64,000 bases of DNA. Source: JAWLHU01 sp049325315. Lineage in GTDB: Bacteria; Bacillota; Sulfobacillia; Symbiobacteriales; Symbiobacteriaceae. The stretch covers positions 62,001 through 126,000 of the forward strand of contig JBMONB010000016.1 of the NCBI GenBank assembly GCA_049325315.1, written 5' to 3'. A program made the position numbers and the translations under genes. Positions 8,117 to 16,510 of this stretch are shown here, piece by piece. Below the pieces are notes generated by a model. It did no database searches. It saw only the letters and a list, made by a program, of their open reading frames with translations, and was not told the origin of the DNA. Each line of letters starts with the position of its first letter. The first letter of the stretch is position 1.

Positions 8117-8812
8117 CTACTTCTCTTCGATCGTGATCTTCCGGATCGTCGGCGGGTTCTTGGGGAAACTGGGCACCGGGTCCCGGCTGTTGGGCGCCTT
8201 CACCACTTCGACCGTCTCGATCTTTTCGAGCACGTCGAGCCCCTCTACCACCCGACCGAACTGGGTGTAGTTGGGCCGCTTGTCCAGGCCGCCGCAGTCG
8301 GCGCCGGTGCAGATAAAGAACTGGCTGCCGTTGGTGTCGGGGCCGGAGTTGGCCATCGCCATAATGCCCCGGGTGTAGGGCCGCTTCGGGGGCAGCTCGT
8401 CGGAGAACCTGTAGCCCGGCCCGCCGCCGCCGGTGCCCAGCGGGTCGCCCCCCTGGACCATGAAGCCCTTAATGATGCGGTGGAACTTGGTGCCCTCATA
8501 GAACCCTTCCCGGGAGAGGAAGACGAAATTGTTGACCGCCCGGGGCGAGTCCTTGGCGAACAGCTCAATCTTCATGGTGCCCAGGGTGGTCTCCATGACG
8601 GCGTAGTAGGTCTTGTTGCTGTTGATCGTCATCTCGGGCGGGCTTGTCCACTGCTTGCGGCCGCCCGGCTTTGTCTGGGCGGTTTGCTCCTGCTTGGGCT
8701 GTTCCTGCTTGGGCTCCTCTTTTTTCGGCTCCGCCTGCTTGGGCTGCTGCTGGGCGCCGCAGCCGGCCAGAACAAGCGTCAGCATCAACGCGGCGATAAT
8801 CCCCTTACGCAC
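8117..8812 (-). CDS. Peptidyl-prolyl cis-trans isomerase, cyclophilin type, lipoprotein
   Basis: The frame extends to 8836, but the GTG at 8812 is the better start: GAGGGGGA precedes it by about 7 bases and the protein then begins with a lipoprotein signal ending in LVLAGC. A Lys/Glu/Gln/Pro-rich linker follows, then a cyclophilin domain with FHRIIKGFMVQGGDP, NGSQFFI and FGRVVEGLDVL-type motifs. The enzyme isomerises X-Pro bonds and should fold exported proteins on the outer face of the membrane. Length (231 aa) is normal for a lipoprotein cyclophilin. Confidence 0.93.
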   Translation of the reverse strand: MRKGIIAALMLTLVLAGCGAQQQPKQAEPKKEEPKQEQPKQEQTAQTKPGGRKQWTSPPEMTINSNKTYYAVMETTLGTMKIELFAKDSPRAVNNFVFLSREGFYEGTKFHRIIKGFMVQGGDPLGTGGGGPGYRFSDELPPKRPYTRGIMAMANSGPDTNGSQFFICTGADCGGLDKRPNYTQFGRVVEGLDVLEKIETVEVVKAPNSRDPVPSFPKNPPTIRKITIEEK

Positions 8813-8920
8813 TCGTGACTCCCCCTCGTCGTGCAACTCACACAGTCAAGGATACCAGCGAAGAGGCGAGAAGGGCAAGGGTGGACGTTGCAGAATAAGA
8901 GAGTCAGGTGATGCTCACAG

Positions 8921-9886
8921 ATGATACGTGGACGGTTTGCCCCCACGCCCTCCGGCCAGCTCCACCTGGGCAACGCCCGGACAGCGCTGCTGGCCTGGCT
9001 TCAGGCCCGCAAGGCCGGCGGCCGGTACATCATGCGGATGGAGGATATCGACAAGCCCCGCTCCCGCCCCCACCTGGCCAGGGAGATTCTCGACGACCTG
9101 CGCTGGCTGGGGCTCGACTGGGACGAAGGGCCCGACGTGGGCGGCCCCCACACGCCCTACACCCAGTCGGAGCGGGAGGAGCTCTACCGGGCCGCCCTGG
9201 CGGCGCTGTTGGACGGCGGCCACCTCTACCCCTGCTACTGCAGCCGGGCCGAGATCATGGCCATCGCCTCCGCGCCCCACGGCCTGGCCGAGGAGGGGCC
9301 GGCCTACCCCGGCACCTGCCGGCGCCTCGACCCCGCCGCCAGGGCCGAGCGGGCGGCCCGGGGCAAGGAGCCCTCCCTCCGCTTCGCCCTGCCGGACCAG
9401 GCGGTCACCTTCTGTGACCTGCTGGCGGGGGAGCAGCGCTTCCCCCCGGGGGCCGGCGGCGACTTCGTGATCAAGCGGGCCGACGGGATCATCGGCTACC
9501 AACTGGCGGTGGTGGTCGACGATGCGCTCATGCAGATCACCGACGTGCTGCGGGGCTGGGATCTGCTGGACTCCACGCCCCGCCAGCTCCTGCTCTACCA
9601 GGCGCTGGGCTACCCCGCCCCCCGCTTTGCCCACGTGCCGCTGCTCTTCGGCCCCGACAGCACCCGCCTCTCCAAGCGGCACGGCGCCGTAACCCTGGCG
9701 GGCATCCGGGCTGCCGGGACCGCTCCGGAGGTAGTGGTGGGCCACCTGGCCCATCTGAGCGGGCTGCTGGACCGGCCCGAGCCGGTAAGACCCGCCGATC
9801 TGATCAAGCCGTTCGCTCTGGACCGAATCCCCAAGGAGCCCGTAATGCTCAGCGAGGCGCTCCTCGCCACCCTCTCGGGCGCTTAG
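8921..9886 (+). CDS. gluQ: Glutamyl-queuosine tRNA(Asp) synthetase
   Basis: This 321-aa enzyme is a shortened glutamyl-tRNA synthetase that attaches glutamate to the queuosine base of tRNA(Asp). The class I signature is PSGQLHLGN (10-18, HIGH-like), and the KMSKS-like motif is RLSKRHG. The zinc-binding Cys pattern of GluQRS is visible at CYC (105-107) with a later YPGTC. It lacks the anticodon-binding domain of full GluRS, which fits the family length. It is transcribed divergently from the cyclophilin gene. Confidence 0.93.
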   Translation: MIRGRFAPTPSGQLHLGNARTALLAWLQARKAGGRYIMRMEDIDKPRSRPHLAREILDDLRWLGLDWDEGPDVGGPHTPYTQSEREELYRAALAALLDGGHLYPCYCSRAEIMAIASAPHGLAEEGPAYPGTCRRLDPAARAERAARGKEPSLRFALPDQAVTFCDLLAGEQRFPPGAGGDFVIKRADGIIGYQLAVVVDDALMQITDVLRGWDLLDSTPRQLLLYQALGYPAPRFAHVPLLFGPDSTRLSKRHGAVTLAGIRAAGTAPEVVVGHLAHLSGLLDRPEPVRPADLIKPFALDRIPKEPVMLSEALLATLSGA

Positions 9887-9916
9887 CGGCTGGCGCTGGC
9901 GCTAGGCCTCCGGCCG

Positions 9917-10144
9917 CTACCCCTGCAAGAAGACCCAGCGGAACTCCTTGGCCCGGGTTCGCTTCGCCAGCTTGGACATGCAGTTCTCGCAGGCGGTGAT
10001 CTCACTGCGGTACCCGGGCATCCGCTCCTTCGATTGAACAATCAGCACCGGCTGCCCGCACCAGGAGCAGGAGTTCGGATCATAGCTATAGCGCTCAAAG
10101 TCAGGCTCGACACCGAACTTGCGAATCTCGACCGGATCGACCAT
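9917..10144 (-). CDS. Small zinc-ribbon-like protein, 75 aa
   Basis: Two CxxC pairs (Cys26/29 and Cys52/55) spaced 22 residues apart suggest a single bound zinc. The frame is open to 10174, but the ATG at 10144 is preceded by GGTGGGGGTG at normal distance, so I use it. No further domain is visible. It is convergent with gluQ and divergent from the SNF2 helicase gene. The role is unknown. Confidence 0.7.
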   Translation of the reverse strand: MVDPVEIRKFGVEPDFERYSYDPNSCSWCGQPVLIVQSKERMPGYRSEITACENCMSKLAKRTRAKEFRWVFLQG

Positions 10145-10259
10145 GTGCAAAAACACCCCCACCTGTGATAGCATCCGTCCAGAACTCTCCTGTTATGTGG
10201 AACAACGCACAGCGCAAACTACCCCTGAGTTGTGATGACAATTGGGGGGGAGTCTGCGC

Positions 10260-11774
10260 GTGAGTCTTGCCGGCGTGACCCACAGCCTCGGGCTGCCTCC
10301 CGCCCCTGCCATGTTCGCAGGGACCGAGTGGGGCGCTCAGAGTCCAGACGGTCCGCTTCTCTTTTTTGACTTGCCGGCCCCCGATGAGGGTCCGCCTCCC
10401 GAGCCCGATTCCTTCTACGCCCCGCCCGGAGAGGAGCTCTACGACTACCAGCTCGACGGCGCCCGCTACCTGCTGGAGCACCCCGTCGCCCTGCTGGGCG
10501 ATGAGATGGGCCTGGGCAAATCGATTCAGGCCATTGCCGCCCTGCGGCTCCTGATTCGTCAGGAGAAGGTGAACCGGGCGCTGATCCTCTGCCCCAAGAC
10601 GCTCCTCTTCGATTGGTACTACAAGCTCCGCCAGTGGGCGCCCGACCTGCGGGTAGTGCCGGTGGAGGGGCCCAGGCGCCGCCGGGAGTGGTACTGGCGC
10701 TGCAAGGTCCACGTCAACCTGATCGGCTACGAGACCTGGCGGGAAGACTTGAAGTGGAACCTGGTGGACCCGTCGGCCTTCGATATGGTGATCCTCGATG
10801 AGGTCCAGCGGATCAAAAACCCCGAGACCGCCATTCACCAGGCGGTGGCCAAGGTCGATGCCCGGTGGCGGTGGGGGCTCTCCGGCACCCCCATGGAGAA
10901 CAAGGTCGAAGAGCTGCTGGCCGTCTTCGCCTACCTCTCCCCCGGCCTGCTGCCCACCCACAAGGGCTACCAGGCCGAGGCGCTGCACGAGCGGATCGGC
11001 CCCCTCGTACTCCGGCGCCGCAAGGAAGATGTCCTCCGCCACCTGCCGCCCAAGGAGCACCGCACCGTCTGGCTCGACCTGACCCCCGCCCAGCGCATGG
11101 CCTACGAGGCAGCGGAGCGCGCCGGCGTAGCGGCGATCCGGCAGGCCGGCATGTCCACCGCCGGCATGGTGGCGCTGGCGCTCCTGAACCGGCTCAAACA
11201 GATCTGCAACCTCGACCCGCCCACCGGCGCCTCCTGCAAGGCCGCCTTTCTGGAGGCGGAGTTGGAGCGGCTGGCCCAGCGGGGCGAGAAGGCGCTGATC
11301 TTCTCGCAGTACCCCAAGGTGACCCTGGAGCCGCTGCTGCCCCGGTTCGAGCGGTTCGGCACCATCCTCTTCGACGGCTCGCTGACCGACTGGAACCGGC
11401 AGCTGCTGGTCCACCACTTTCAGCAGAAAGATGTGCCTCGCGTGCTGGCCATGTCGCTGAAGGCCGGCGGCGTCGGCATCACCCTGACCCGGGCCAACCA
11501 CGTCTACCACCTGGACCACTGGTGGAACCCGGCGGTGGCGCAGCAGGCCGAGGACCGCACCCACCGCATCGGCCAGAAGCAGACGGTCTACGTGACCAGC
11601 CTGCTGACCCGGTCCACCGTGGAAGAGCGAATCGCCGAACTGGTGGAGCGGAAGCGGGAGCTCTTTCGCCAGGTAATGGACCCGCTGACCGAGACCGACG
11701 AGAACCAGGAGCAGAAGGCGCTGCTCAAGAGCCTGACCCGTGAGGAGATCCTCGGGCTCTTTGGGGTCCACTAA
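10260..11774 (+). CDS. SNF2-family DNA-dependent ATPase/helicase
   Basis: The GTG at 10260 sits eight bases after GGGGGGAG; a TTG at 10242 is the alternative. The 504-aa protein has both RecA-like lobes of the SNF2 family: motif I DEMGLGKS, motif II DEVQ, motif III SGTPMEN, then motif V and motif VI QAEDRTHRIGQ. It is short, with no SWIM zinc or accessory domains, so it is the bare translocase core. Proteins of this kind remodel protein-DNA complexes or help restart transcription; the partner cannot be told from context. It ends at a bidirectional terminator. Confidence 0.93.
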   Translation: MSLAGVTHSLGLPPAPAMFAGTEWGAQSPDGPLLFFDLPAPDEGPPPEPDSFYAPPGEELYDYQLDGARYLLEHPVALLGDEMGLGKSIQAIAALRLLIRQEKVNRALILCPKTLLFDWYYKLRQWAPDLRVVPVEGPRRRREWYWRCKVHVNLIGYETWREDLKWNLVDPSAFDMVILDEVQRIKNPETAIHQAVAKVDARWRWGLSGTPMENKVEELLAVFAYLSPGLLPTHKGYQAEALHERIGPLVLRRRKEDVLRHLPPKEHRTVWLDLTPAQRMAYEAAERAGVAAIRQAGMSTAGMVALALLNRLKQICNLDPPTGASCKAAFLEAELERLAQRGEKALIFSQYPKVTLEPLLPRFERFGTILFDGSLTDWNRQLLVHHFQQKDVPRVLAMSLKAGGVGITLTRANHVYHLDHWWNPAVAQQAEDRTHRIGQKQTVYVTSLLTRSTVEERIAELVERKRELFRQVMDPLTETDENQEQKALLKSLTREEILGLFGVH

Positions 11775-11787
11775 CGCCCGACGAAAA

Positions 11788-11821
11788 GGCCCCGCCCTGC
11801 CACTGCCGGCAGCGCGGGGCC
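11788..11821. terminator. Bidirectional terminator
   Basis: GGCCCCGC pairs with GCGGGGCC, with an inner CTGCC/GGCAG stem. Minus-strand T-run (TTTTCG) and plus-strand CATTTCT flank it, between the helicase gene and the convergent small gene. Confidence 0.75.
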
Positions 11822-11827
11822 CCATTT

Positions 11828-12049
11828 CTACTCCGCCTCTTCCCCGGACGGGAACTTGGCCAGTTCCGCCTCCGCCTGGTCGCGGTAGCGGAAGACCGCG
11901 TCACCGGTGGTGCCCACCCGGTGCACCGCCTTCTTCAAGCCCTCCTTCTCAAAGGGCTCCTTCTCAATGACGTAGTAGTACTTGACACCGTTGGGCTGTT
12001 CCATCACCCAGATCATCAGGTCTTGCTGCGTGAGCTTGCCCTTTGCCAT
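11828..12049 (-). CDS. Hypothetical small protein, 73 aa
   Basis: The ATG at 12049 is preceded by AAGGATG at a spacing of about 8, and is preferred over the upstream start at 12070. The product is a charged, soluble small protein with an aromatic beta-like central section and an acidic tail. I do not recognise it. It has its own terminator and is probably a single-gene unit. Confidence 0.65.
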   Translation of the reverse strand: MAKGKLTQQDLMIWVMEQPNGVKYYYVIEKEPFEKEGLKKAVHRVGTTGDAVFRYRDQAEAELAKFPSGEEAE

Positions 12050-12205
12050 GCGCGAACATCCTTTCCCCACCAGCGGGCGCCCCCCCGGCTTCCCCGCTGT
12101 GTATCATTTATCCAACCAGTTCTATTCACCACAACCGCCTGCAACACCTTGTGGCAGGAGGCAAGATTCCCGCTGTGGAACTCCCCGTGAGAGGAGGCGA
12201 TCCCC

Positions 12206-12664
12206 CTGTTCGATGGAACCCTGACCTACCGCGCCTACGGGACCTGGAAGGGTGTAACCGCCCCGGAAGGCGAACTCACCAGTAGCTTCTCCAACCTGCG
12301 CCTCTCCTTCACCGCCCCGGTGGCCGACGACGGCCAGCCCGGCCTGACCACGCCCGAAGAGCTGCTGCTGGGCGCCGCCATTGCCGGCTACTGTACCGCC
12401 TTTATGGAACTCTCCCGTCAGATGGTGCTCGACATCGCCGCGCTGAGCGTCGAGGGCGAACTGACCCGCTCGTTCCATGAGGTAGACGGCCACCAGATCA
12501 CCGCCATTCTTCTGAAGCCCGAGGCCACCCTGCGCACCGGTCTGGGATTCGAAAAGGTGCACGACATGTTCCGCCGGGCAGCAGCGCTGGCCCGGCAGCG
12601 CTCCCCGGTCCTCCGGGCGCTGAGCACTTCCATTCGAATCCAGATCGAACCGACCTACCGCTAA
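12206..12664 (+). CDS. OsmC-family protein with probable CTG start
   Basis: The family similarity (a YRAYGTWKG-type N-terminal strand, then TPEELLLGAAIAGYC) runs well upstream of the first GTG at 12320, back to about 12209. In that upstream stretch there is no ATG, GTG or TTG before an in-frame TGA at 12188. A perfect GGAGG at 12193-12197 sits eight bases before a CTG at 12206, which gives a normal-length 152-aa protein. OsmC/Ohr proteins reduce organic hydroperoxides through two cysteines; one is in GYC here (about residue 61), the second expected cysteine is not obvious, so peroxidase activity is uncertain. Confidence 0.75.
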   Translation: MFDGTLTYRAYGTWKGVTAPEGELTSSFSNLRLSFTAPVADDGQPGLTTPEELLLGAAIAGYCTAFMELSRQMVLDIAALSVEGELTRSFHEVDGHQITAILLKPEATLRTGLGFEKVHDMFRRAAALARQRSPVLRALSTSIRIQIEPTYR

Positions 12665-12807
12665 GAGGAGTATTCGACCGGCAAACCGAAGTAGTCAGCA
12701 GCACATGTCATCATGAGGACGCGCGTTGCCAACCGATTGAGGCCATCACACAAACGGGCCTCCCAGCCGGCGTGGACGTCCCTGGTGGCATGTTGCGCGC
12801 GAAAAGC

Positions 12808-12838
12808 AGGACCGGCAGGGGTCTCCCCAGCCGGTCCT
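12808..12838. terminator. Terminator-like hairpin between convergent genes
   Basis: AGGACCGGC pairs with GCCGGTCCT; TTTCTG follows on the plus strand and GCTTTTC on the minus strand. It separates the OsmC gene from the convergent small gene. Confidence 0.65.
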
Positions 12839-12846
12839 TTCTGCGA

Positions 12847-13038
12847 TTACAGGTAGAAGATCACGTTCCGCTGCCGGTCCCGTTCGACCAGGTCGCAGTA
12901 GTCAACCGGGATCTCCTCGTGCGGCGGATGCGCCGGAAACCGCTCGGAGCGGGGCATGGTCTCGATCTCTTCCAGCTGAACCTCTTCCATGGCGTCGGCG
13001 ACAGAGAACAGGGGCGAGAGCCAGAGCAAAAGCTTCAT
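12847..13038 (-). CDS. Hypothetical small protein, 63 aa
   Basis: The ATG at 13038 has a strong GGGAGGAA site six bases upstream; longer upstream reading has no ribosome site. The product has a mildly hydrophobic N-terminus and an acidic, proline-containing remainder. No family recognised. Confidence 0.55.
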   Translation of the reverse strand: MKLLLWLSPLFSVADAMEEVQLEEIETMPRSERFPAHPPHEEIPVDYCDLVERDRQRNVIFYL

Positions 13039-13244
13039 GGCAGTTCCTCCCGGTGTACGAGCTGCGTGGGCTGATCCCTCGTGAAAATCGTAACATACCG
13101 AGGCGCCTTCTGGTATCGCCTGAAGGGACAAGCGTGGGCTCATGAAAGGACCAGGGGGCTCCGCTCCACTCCCTACACCCTTGGTCTAGGGCCATCGGGC
13201 CATGCGACAGGCCCGCCAGCACCGGCGGGCCCTCCACCGCTCCC

Positions 13245-13496
13245 CTATGTAGCCAGGTCGTCCAGCGACTCGAATTCAGCCCTGCCCCGGATCGCATCGA
13301 GCGTGGCCGGGGGCGCCTCAGGTCCGGTAACCGCTCCCTCCACCGGAATCTGCCGTGCGTTGGGAATGTTCATGGTGGCCTCCATCCGGCGCGGCGAGCT
13401 GCTCGGGCGGTCATCGCCCACCCGCGGGATCCGCTGGAGCGGCCCCTCCACCTTCGCCCCATAGAACACCCCGGGTGACCGGTGCTCCTTCTCCAT
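13245..13496 (-). CDS. Hypothetical small hydrophilic protein, 83 aa
   Basis: GGGAGGTG lies six bases before the ATG at 13496, which I prefer over the GTG at 13505. The protein is rich in Arg, Pro, Glu and Ser and probably disordered. A GGCCCGCC/GGCGGGCC hairpin at 13210-13231 lies after the stop. It is transcribed away from the GntR regulator gene, with the GntR promoter in between. Unknown function. Confidence 0.6.
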   Translation of the reverse strand: MEKEHRSPGVFYGAKVEGPLQRIPRVGDDRPSSSPRRMEATMNIPNARQIPVEGAVTGPEAPPATLDAIRGRAEFESLDDLAT

Positions 13497-13545
13497 CGCC
13501 TTCACCTCCCTCCATAGGATTTCCCTGCCAGCCCCTCCCTATGAG

Positions 13546-13574
13546 TTGACGATGGGCCCTCGTCCGGCTAGACT
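13546..13574 (+). promoter_or_regulatory. Sigma-70 type promoter of the GntR gene
   Basis: TTGACG (13546-13551) and TAGACT (13569-13574) are separated by exactly 17 bases, directly upstream of the GntR-type gene. Confidence 0.75.
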
Positions 13575-13595
13575 GTTCTCAAACAGGAGAACAGT
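13572..13595. promoter_or_regulatory. Inverted-repeat operator overlapping the GntR promoter
   Basis: ACTGTTCTC and GAGAACAGT form a perfect 9-bp inverted repeat with a 6-base spacer. It overlaps the end of the -10 element and the likely transcription start, which is the expected place for autorepression by the downstream GntR protein. Confidence 0.75.
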
Positions 13596-13608
13596 GGGGG
13601 GAGCGGCG

Positions 13609-14559
13609 GTGCAGGCCTTTTCGCTGGACCGGGAGAGCGCCATTCCGGTGAAGCTGCAGTTCAAGGCGCATGTGAAGTACCAGATCGCCACCGGCCTCCT
13701 CTATCCGGGCGACCAGCTGCCCCCGCTGCGGGACCTGGCGGCCGGGCTCTCGATCAACCTGAACACCGTGGTCCGGGCGATCGACGAGCTGATCGACGAG
13801 GGCTACCTGTACAGCCACCAGGGAAAGGGCGTCTTCGTGGCCGATGAGCCCCCGGGCGAGACCCCCGGGGCGGCGCTCCGCTCCCTGCTGGCCGGGGTGC
13901 TTGGCCCGGCCCGCGATTGGGCCATGTCCCCCGAAGATGTGGCCCTGGCCCTCATTGCCCAGGGCCAGCTAGCCCGGGCCCCCCAGCCGGCCACCCAGCG
14001 GCTGCTGCTGGTGGGCACCGCCCGGCCCGACCTGCGCCTGCTGCAGCGCGAGCTGGAGTCGGCGCTGCCCACCGTGACCGTGGTAACGGGCCTGCCGGAG
14101 GAGCTAGGCCGCCCCGGTTCCTTCAAGATCGCAGCGACCACCCTCTTCCACGGGCTCGATCCCGGGCCGCACCAGGTGGTCCTGGCCGGCCCGGCGGAGG
14201 TGGAGGCGCTGGCCCGGCTCAAAGGGCTGCCCCCCGGGTCAGCGGTGGCGGTGGCGGCGGGCGACCGGGTCCAGGCCGCCCGGATCCAGCAGAGCCTCGA
14301 GTCCGCCGGGCTGGTCCACCTCTGCTACCGGCCCGTGGCCCGTCCCGCCGAACTTGCAGCGGCCCTCAGCGGCGCCGCCTTTCTCCTGGCCGCAGCGAGC
14401 GGGCGCAAAATGGCCGAGGAGGCCCAGGCCGCAAGGCCGGACCTCCCCGTGTTGGTGGAGCCGCTCCAGTTGCCGCCCGAGGCGCTGGCCGCCATCAGGC
14501 AGGGGCTGGGCAGCACCGCCCCGGCCCCCCGGATCCAGATTCGCTCCTCCTGGGTCTAA
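13609..14559 (+). CDS. GntR-family transcriptional regulator
   Basis: The GTG at 13609 follows GGGGGGAG and removes the promoter and operator from the reading frame. The N-terminal 75 residues are a winged-helix of the GntR superfamily, closest in style to the YtrA group (short linker, motif GDQLPPLRDLAAGLSINLNT). The C-terminal 230 residues look like an alpha/beta ligand-binding domain, longer than in YtrA. The gene probably represses itself through the inverted repeat at 13572-13595. Its end overlaps the convergent hpt gene by 4 bases. The effector is unknown. Confidence 0.88.
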   Translation: MQAFSLDRESAIPVKLQFKAHVKYQIATGLLYPGDQLPPLRDLAAGLSINLNTVVRAIDELIDEGYLYSHQGKGVFVADEPPGETPGAALRSLLAGVLGPARDWAMSPEDVALALIAQGQLARAPQPATQRLLLVGTARPDLRLLQRELESALPTVTVVTGLPEELGRPGSFKIAATTLFHGLDPGPHQVVLAGPAEVEALARLKGLPPGSAVAVAAGDRVQAARIQQSLESAGLVHLCYRPVARPAELAAALSGAAFLLAAASGRKMAEEAQAARPDLPVLVEPLQLPPEALAAIRQGLGSTAPAPRIQIRSSWV

Positions 14560-15083
14560 ACCTCCCCGATAATCCCGATGTAGGGCAGGTGCCGGTACCG
14601 CTCGGCATAGTCAATGCCGTACCCCACAATGAACTCGTCGGGAATGGCAAAACCGATATAGTCCACGGAGACCTCAGTCTTGCGGCGGGAGGGCTTGTCA
14701 AGCAGCACCGCCACCCGCAGTGAGGCGGGGTTCTGGTGCGCCAGGTACTCCTTTAGGTACTTCAGGGTCAGGCCGCTGTCGACAATGTCCTCCACCAGCA
14801 GGACATGCCGCCCTTCCACCGAGGCGTCCAGGTCTTTGAGAATGCGGATCACGCCCGACGACTCGGTGGCGTTGCCATAGCTGGAGACCGCCATGAAGTC
14901 CACCTGGGTCGGGACCGACAGGGTGCGCAGCAGGTCGGCGCAGAAGACGAAGGCGCCCTTCAAAATCCCGACCACCAGCACCTCCTGCCCGGCGTAGTCC
15001 CGGTCGATCTCGGCCCCCATCTCCCTCACCCGCTCCTGAATCTGCTCGGTGCTCAACAGCTGCCCCACCAGCCCTTTGGCCAT
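14556..15083 (-). CDS. hpt: Hypoxanthine phosphoribosyltransferase
   Basis: This 175-aa enzyme salvages hypoxanthine and guanine to IMP and GMP using PRPP. The PRPP-binding loop is VLLVEDIVDSGLTL (about 93-106), with LKGAFVF and the C-terminal FAIPDEFIVGYGIDY hood residues typical of bacterial HPRTs. AGGAGGG lies upstream of the ATG at 15083. It is encoded downstream of a methyltransferase gene on the same strand, 24 bases away. Confidence 0.96.
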   Translation of the reverse strand: MAKGLVGQLLSTEQIQERVREMGAEIDRDYAGQEVLVVGILKGAFVFCADLLRTLSVPTQVDFMAVSSYGNATESSGVIRILKDLDASVEGRHVLLVEDIVDSGLTLKYLKEYLAHQNPASLRVAVLLDKPSRRKTEVSVDYIGFAIPDEFIVGYGIDYAERYRHLPYIGIIGEV

Positions 15084-15107
15084 GGCAATAGACCCTCCTG
15101 TAGCTGT

Positions 15108-16124
15108 TTAACGACGGACCAGATGCATGGTCACCTCATCGCGGTTGTGAAAGAGCTGCCTGACCCGCACCACCCGGTACTCGGCCTCCAGCAGCTCCCG
15201 CACCCGGCGGATCGTCCGGGTGGGGTTCTCCAGCATCAGCTTGACCGTAAGAATGCCATGCGCCCCCGACCGGACCGCCACCGCCTGCTTCAGCACCAGG
15301 TCGGCGGTGTGCAGCGGGTTCCACGACATATCGCAGGTGATCAGATCGAAGCTCTCCGCCCCGAAGGCCACATCCTCCACGTTTTTCTGGAGGATGGTCA
15401 GACGGGGGTTCCCCTTCAACTGATCCGCCATCTCCCCGGTGTCCACGGCGGTCACCCGGAGCCCCCGCTCCAGCAGCAGCGATGTCCAGCCCCCGGGTGC
15501 GGCCCCCAGGTCGAGCGCCTGCCCGCCATCTGGGAACCGGACCTCGAAGGTGGCCAGCGCCTCCAGCAGCTTGAACTTGGCCCGCGAGATCTGCTCCTCC
15601 TCCCGCCGGAAGCGCATCTCGCCACCCGGCCAGTCGGAGAGCTGCTCCTCCGCCGTGCCGGCGCCGATCATGGCGCTCCCCTCCGCCAGAGCGATCGCGA
15701 GAATCCGGTCGGCCCCGCCGGTCACCGGGTGGGCGCCGGCCGCGGCGATCAGCGGGTCCAGCGCCTCCTTCACCGCCGCACGGCTGTAGGCGAAGTCCCC
15801 GGACAGCCGCCGGACCTGCACGGCGATGCGCTCGCCCGGCCGGACCGAGGCGAGAACCGGCCCAATCGCCGCGGCCAGGCTCTTCAGGTCTGCCTCGGCC
15901 CCCGTCAGCGGCGCCTCCAGGTCCACCGGCTGAATATGGCGCAGAAAGATGGTCTCCGTCTCACGCAGGCGCGCCAGGAACTCCTCCCGGCTCAGGGAGG
16001 AGCTGAATCGAACCACACCCGGAGCCAACTGGCGCATGGCGGCCAGCTTTGTATCAGCGCCCCTCAGTTCGGTCAGGGCCTGCCGCCAGTAGGCGGCGTT
16101 TGCAGTGGCAATGAATACGCTCAT
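15108..16124 (-). CDS. SAM-dependent methyltransferase, RlmM/FtsJ-like
   Basis: The 338-aa protein has a Rossmann methyltransferase domain in its C-terminal half, with the SAM motif ALDLGAAPGGWTSLL, then an FtsJ-type LITCDMSWNP block and a conserved lysine in ILTVKLML, as in rRNA 2'-O-methyltransferases. The N-terminal half resembles the THUMP-containing part of RlmM. It is therefore likely to methylate a ribose in 23S rRNA or another structured RNA. The ATG at 16124 has no clear Shine-Dalgarno, but TATACT lies 4 bases upstream of it; the mRNA may be leaderless. Confidence 0.85.
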   Translation of the reverse strand: MSVFIATANAAYWRQALTELRGADTKLAAMRQLAPGVVRFSSSLSREEFLARLRETETIFLRHIQPVDLEAPLTGAEADLKSLAAAIGPVLASVRPGERIAVQVRRLSGDFAYSRAAVKEALDPLIAAAGAHPVTGGADRILAIALAEGSAMIGAGTAEEQLSDWPGGEMRFRREEEQISRAKFKLLEALATFEVRFPDGGQALDLGAAPGGWTSLLLERGLRVTAVDTGEMADQLKGNPRLTILQKNVEDVAFGAESFDLITCDMSWNPLHTADLVLKQAVAVRSGAHGILTVKLMLENPTRTIRRVRELLEAEYRVVRVRQLFHNRDEVTMHLVRR

Positions 16125-16225
16125 GTGATCTAGTATACCACTGGATTCGGCGGAAGGAGTCTGCCGGAGTACCCCGAAGTAAAGTACTCGGCTGATTCCG
16201 ACCTTTCTGCATAGGAGGGCTTCTG

Positions 16226-16408
16226 ATGTCGGCTTCACCCTGGGCCTACCTCTTTGGCATCCTGATTGCGCTCCCCGTCTATATCCTTGTCGGTGTGCTG
16301 CTCGTGCTGGGGGTCAAGCTGTTTATTCAGTGGCTGTTCGATGACGGTTCTGCCACCAAGCCGGCTCCCAAGGAAAAGGGGCAGCCCGGAGCCACCCTGA
16401 AGGGATAA
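16226..16408 (+). CDS. Small single-pass membrane protein, 60 aa
   Basis: AGGAGGGC precedes the ATG at normal distance. One long hydrophobic helix spans about residues 6-37, followed by a charged, proline- and lysine-rich cytoplasmic tail. Divergent from the methyltransferase gene. I do not recognise the family, and the function is unknown. Confidence 0.7.
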   Translation: MSASPWAYLFGILIALPVYILVGVLLVLGVKLFIQWLFDDGSATKPAPKEKGQPGATLKG

Positions 16409-16510
16409 GCCATTCACCGGCCCCTTCAGGCATTTCACCGCCACCCCCGTGCTGAGGTGTGCCCATCCGCTGTAGGATAGGAACACACGATAGAGCGGGG
16501 GGTGAGCGTA

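Noticed and set aside
13546..13608. TTG start of the GntR gene at 13546
   Set aside because: The TTG is the first half of the -35 element, and the operator lies in between; the GTG at 13609 has the ribosome site.
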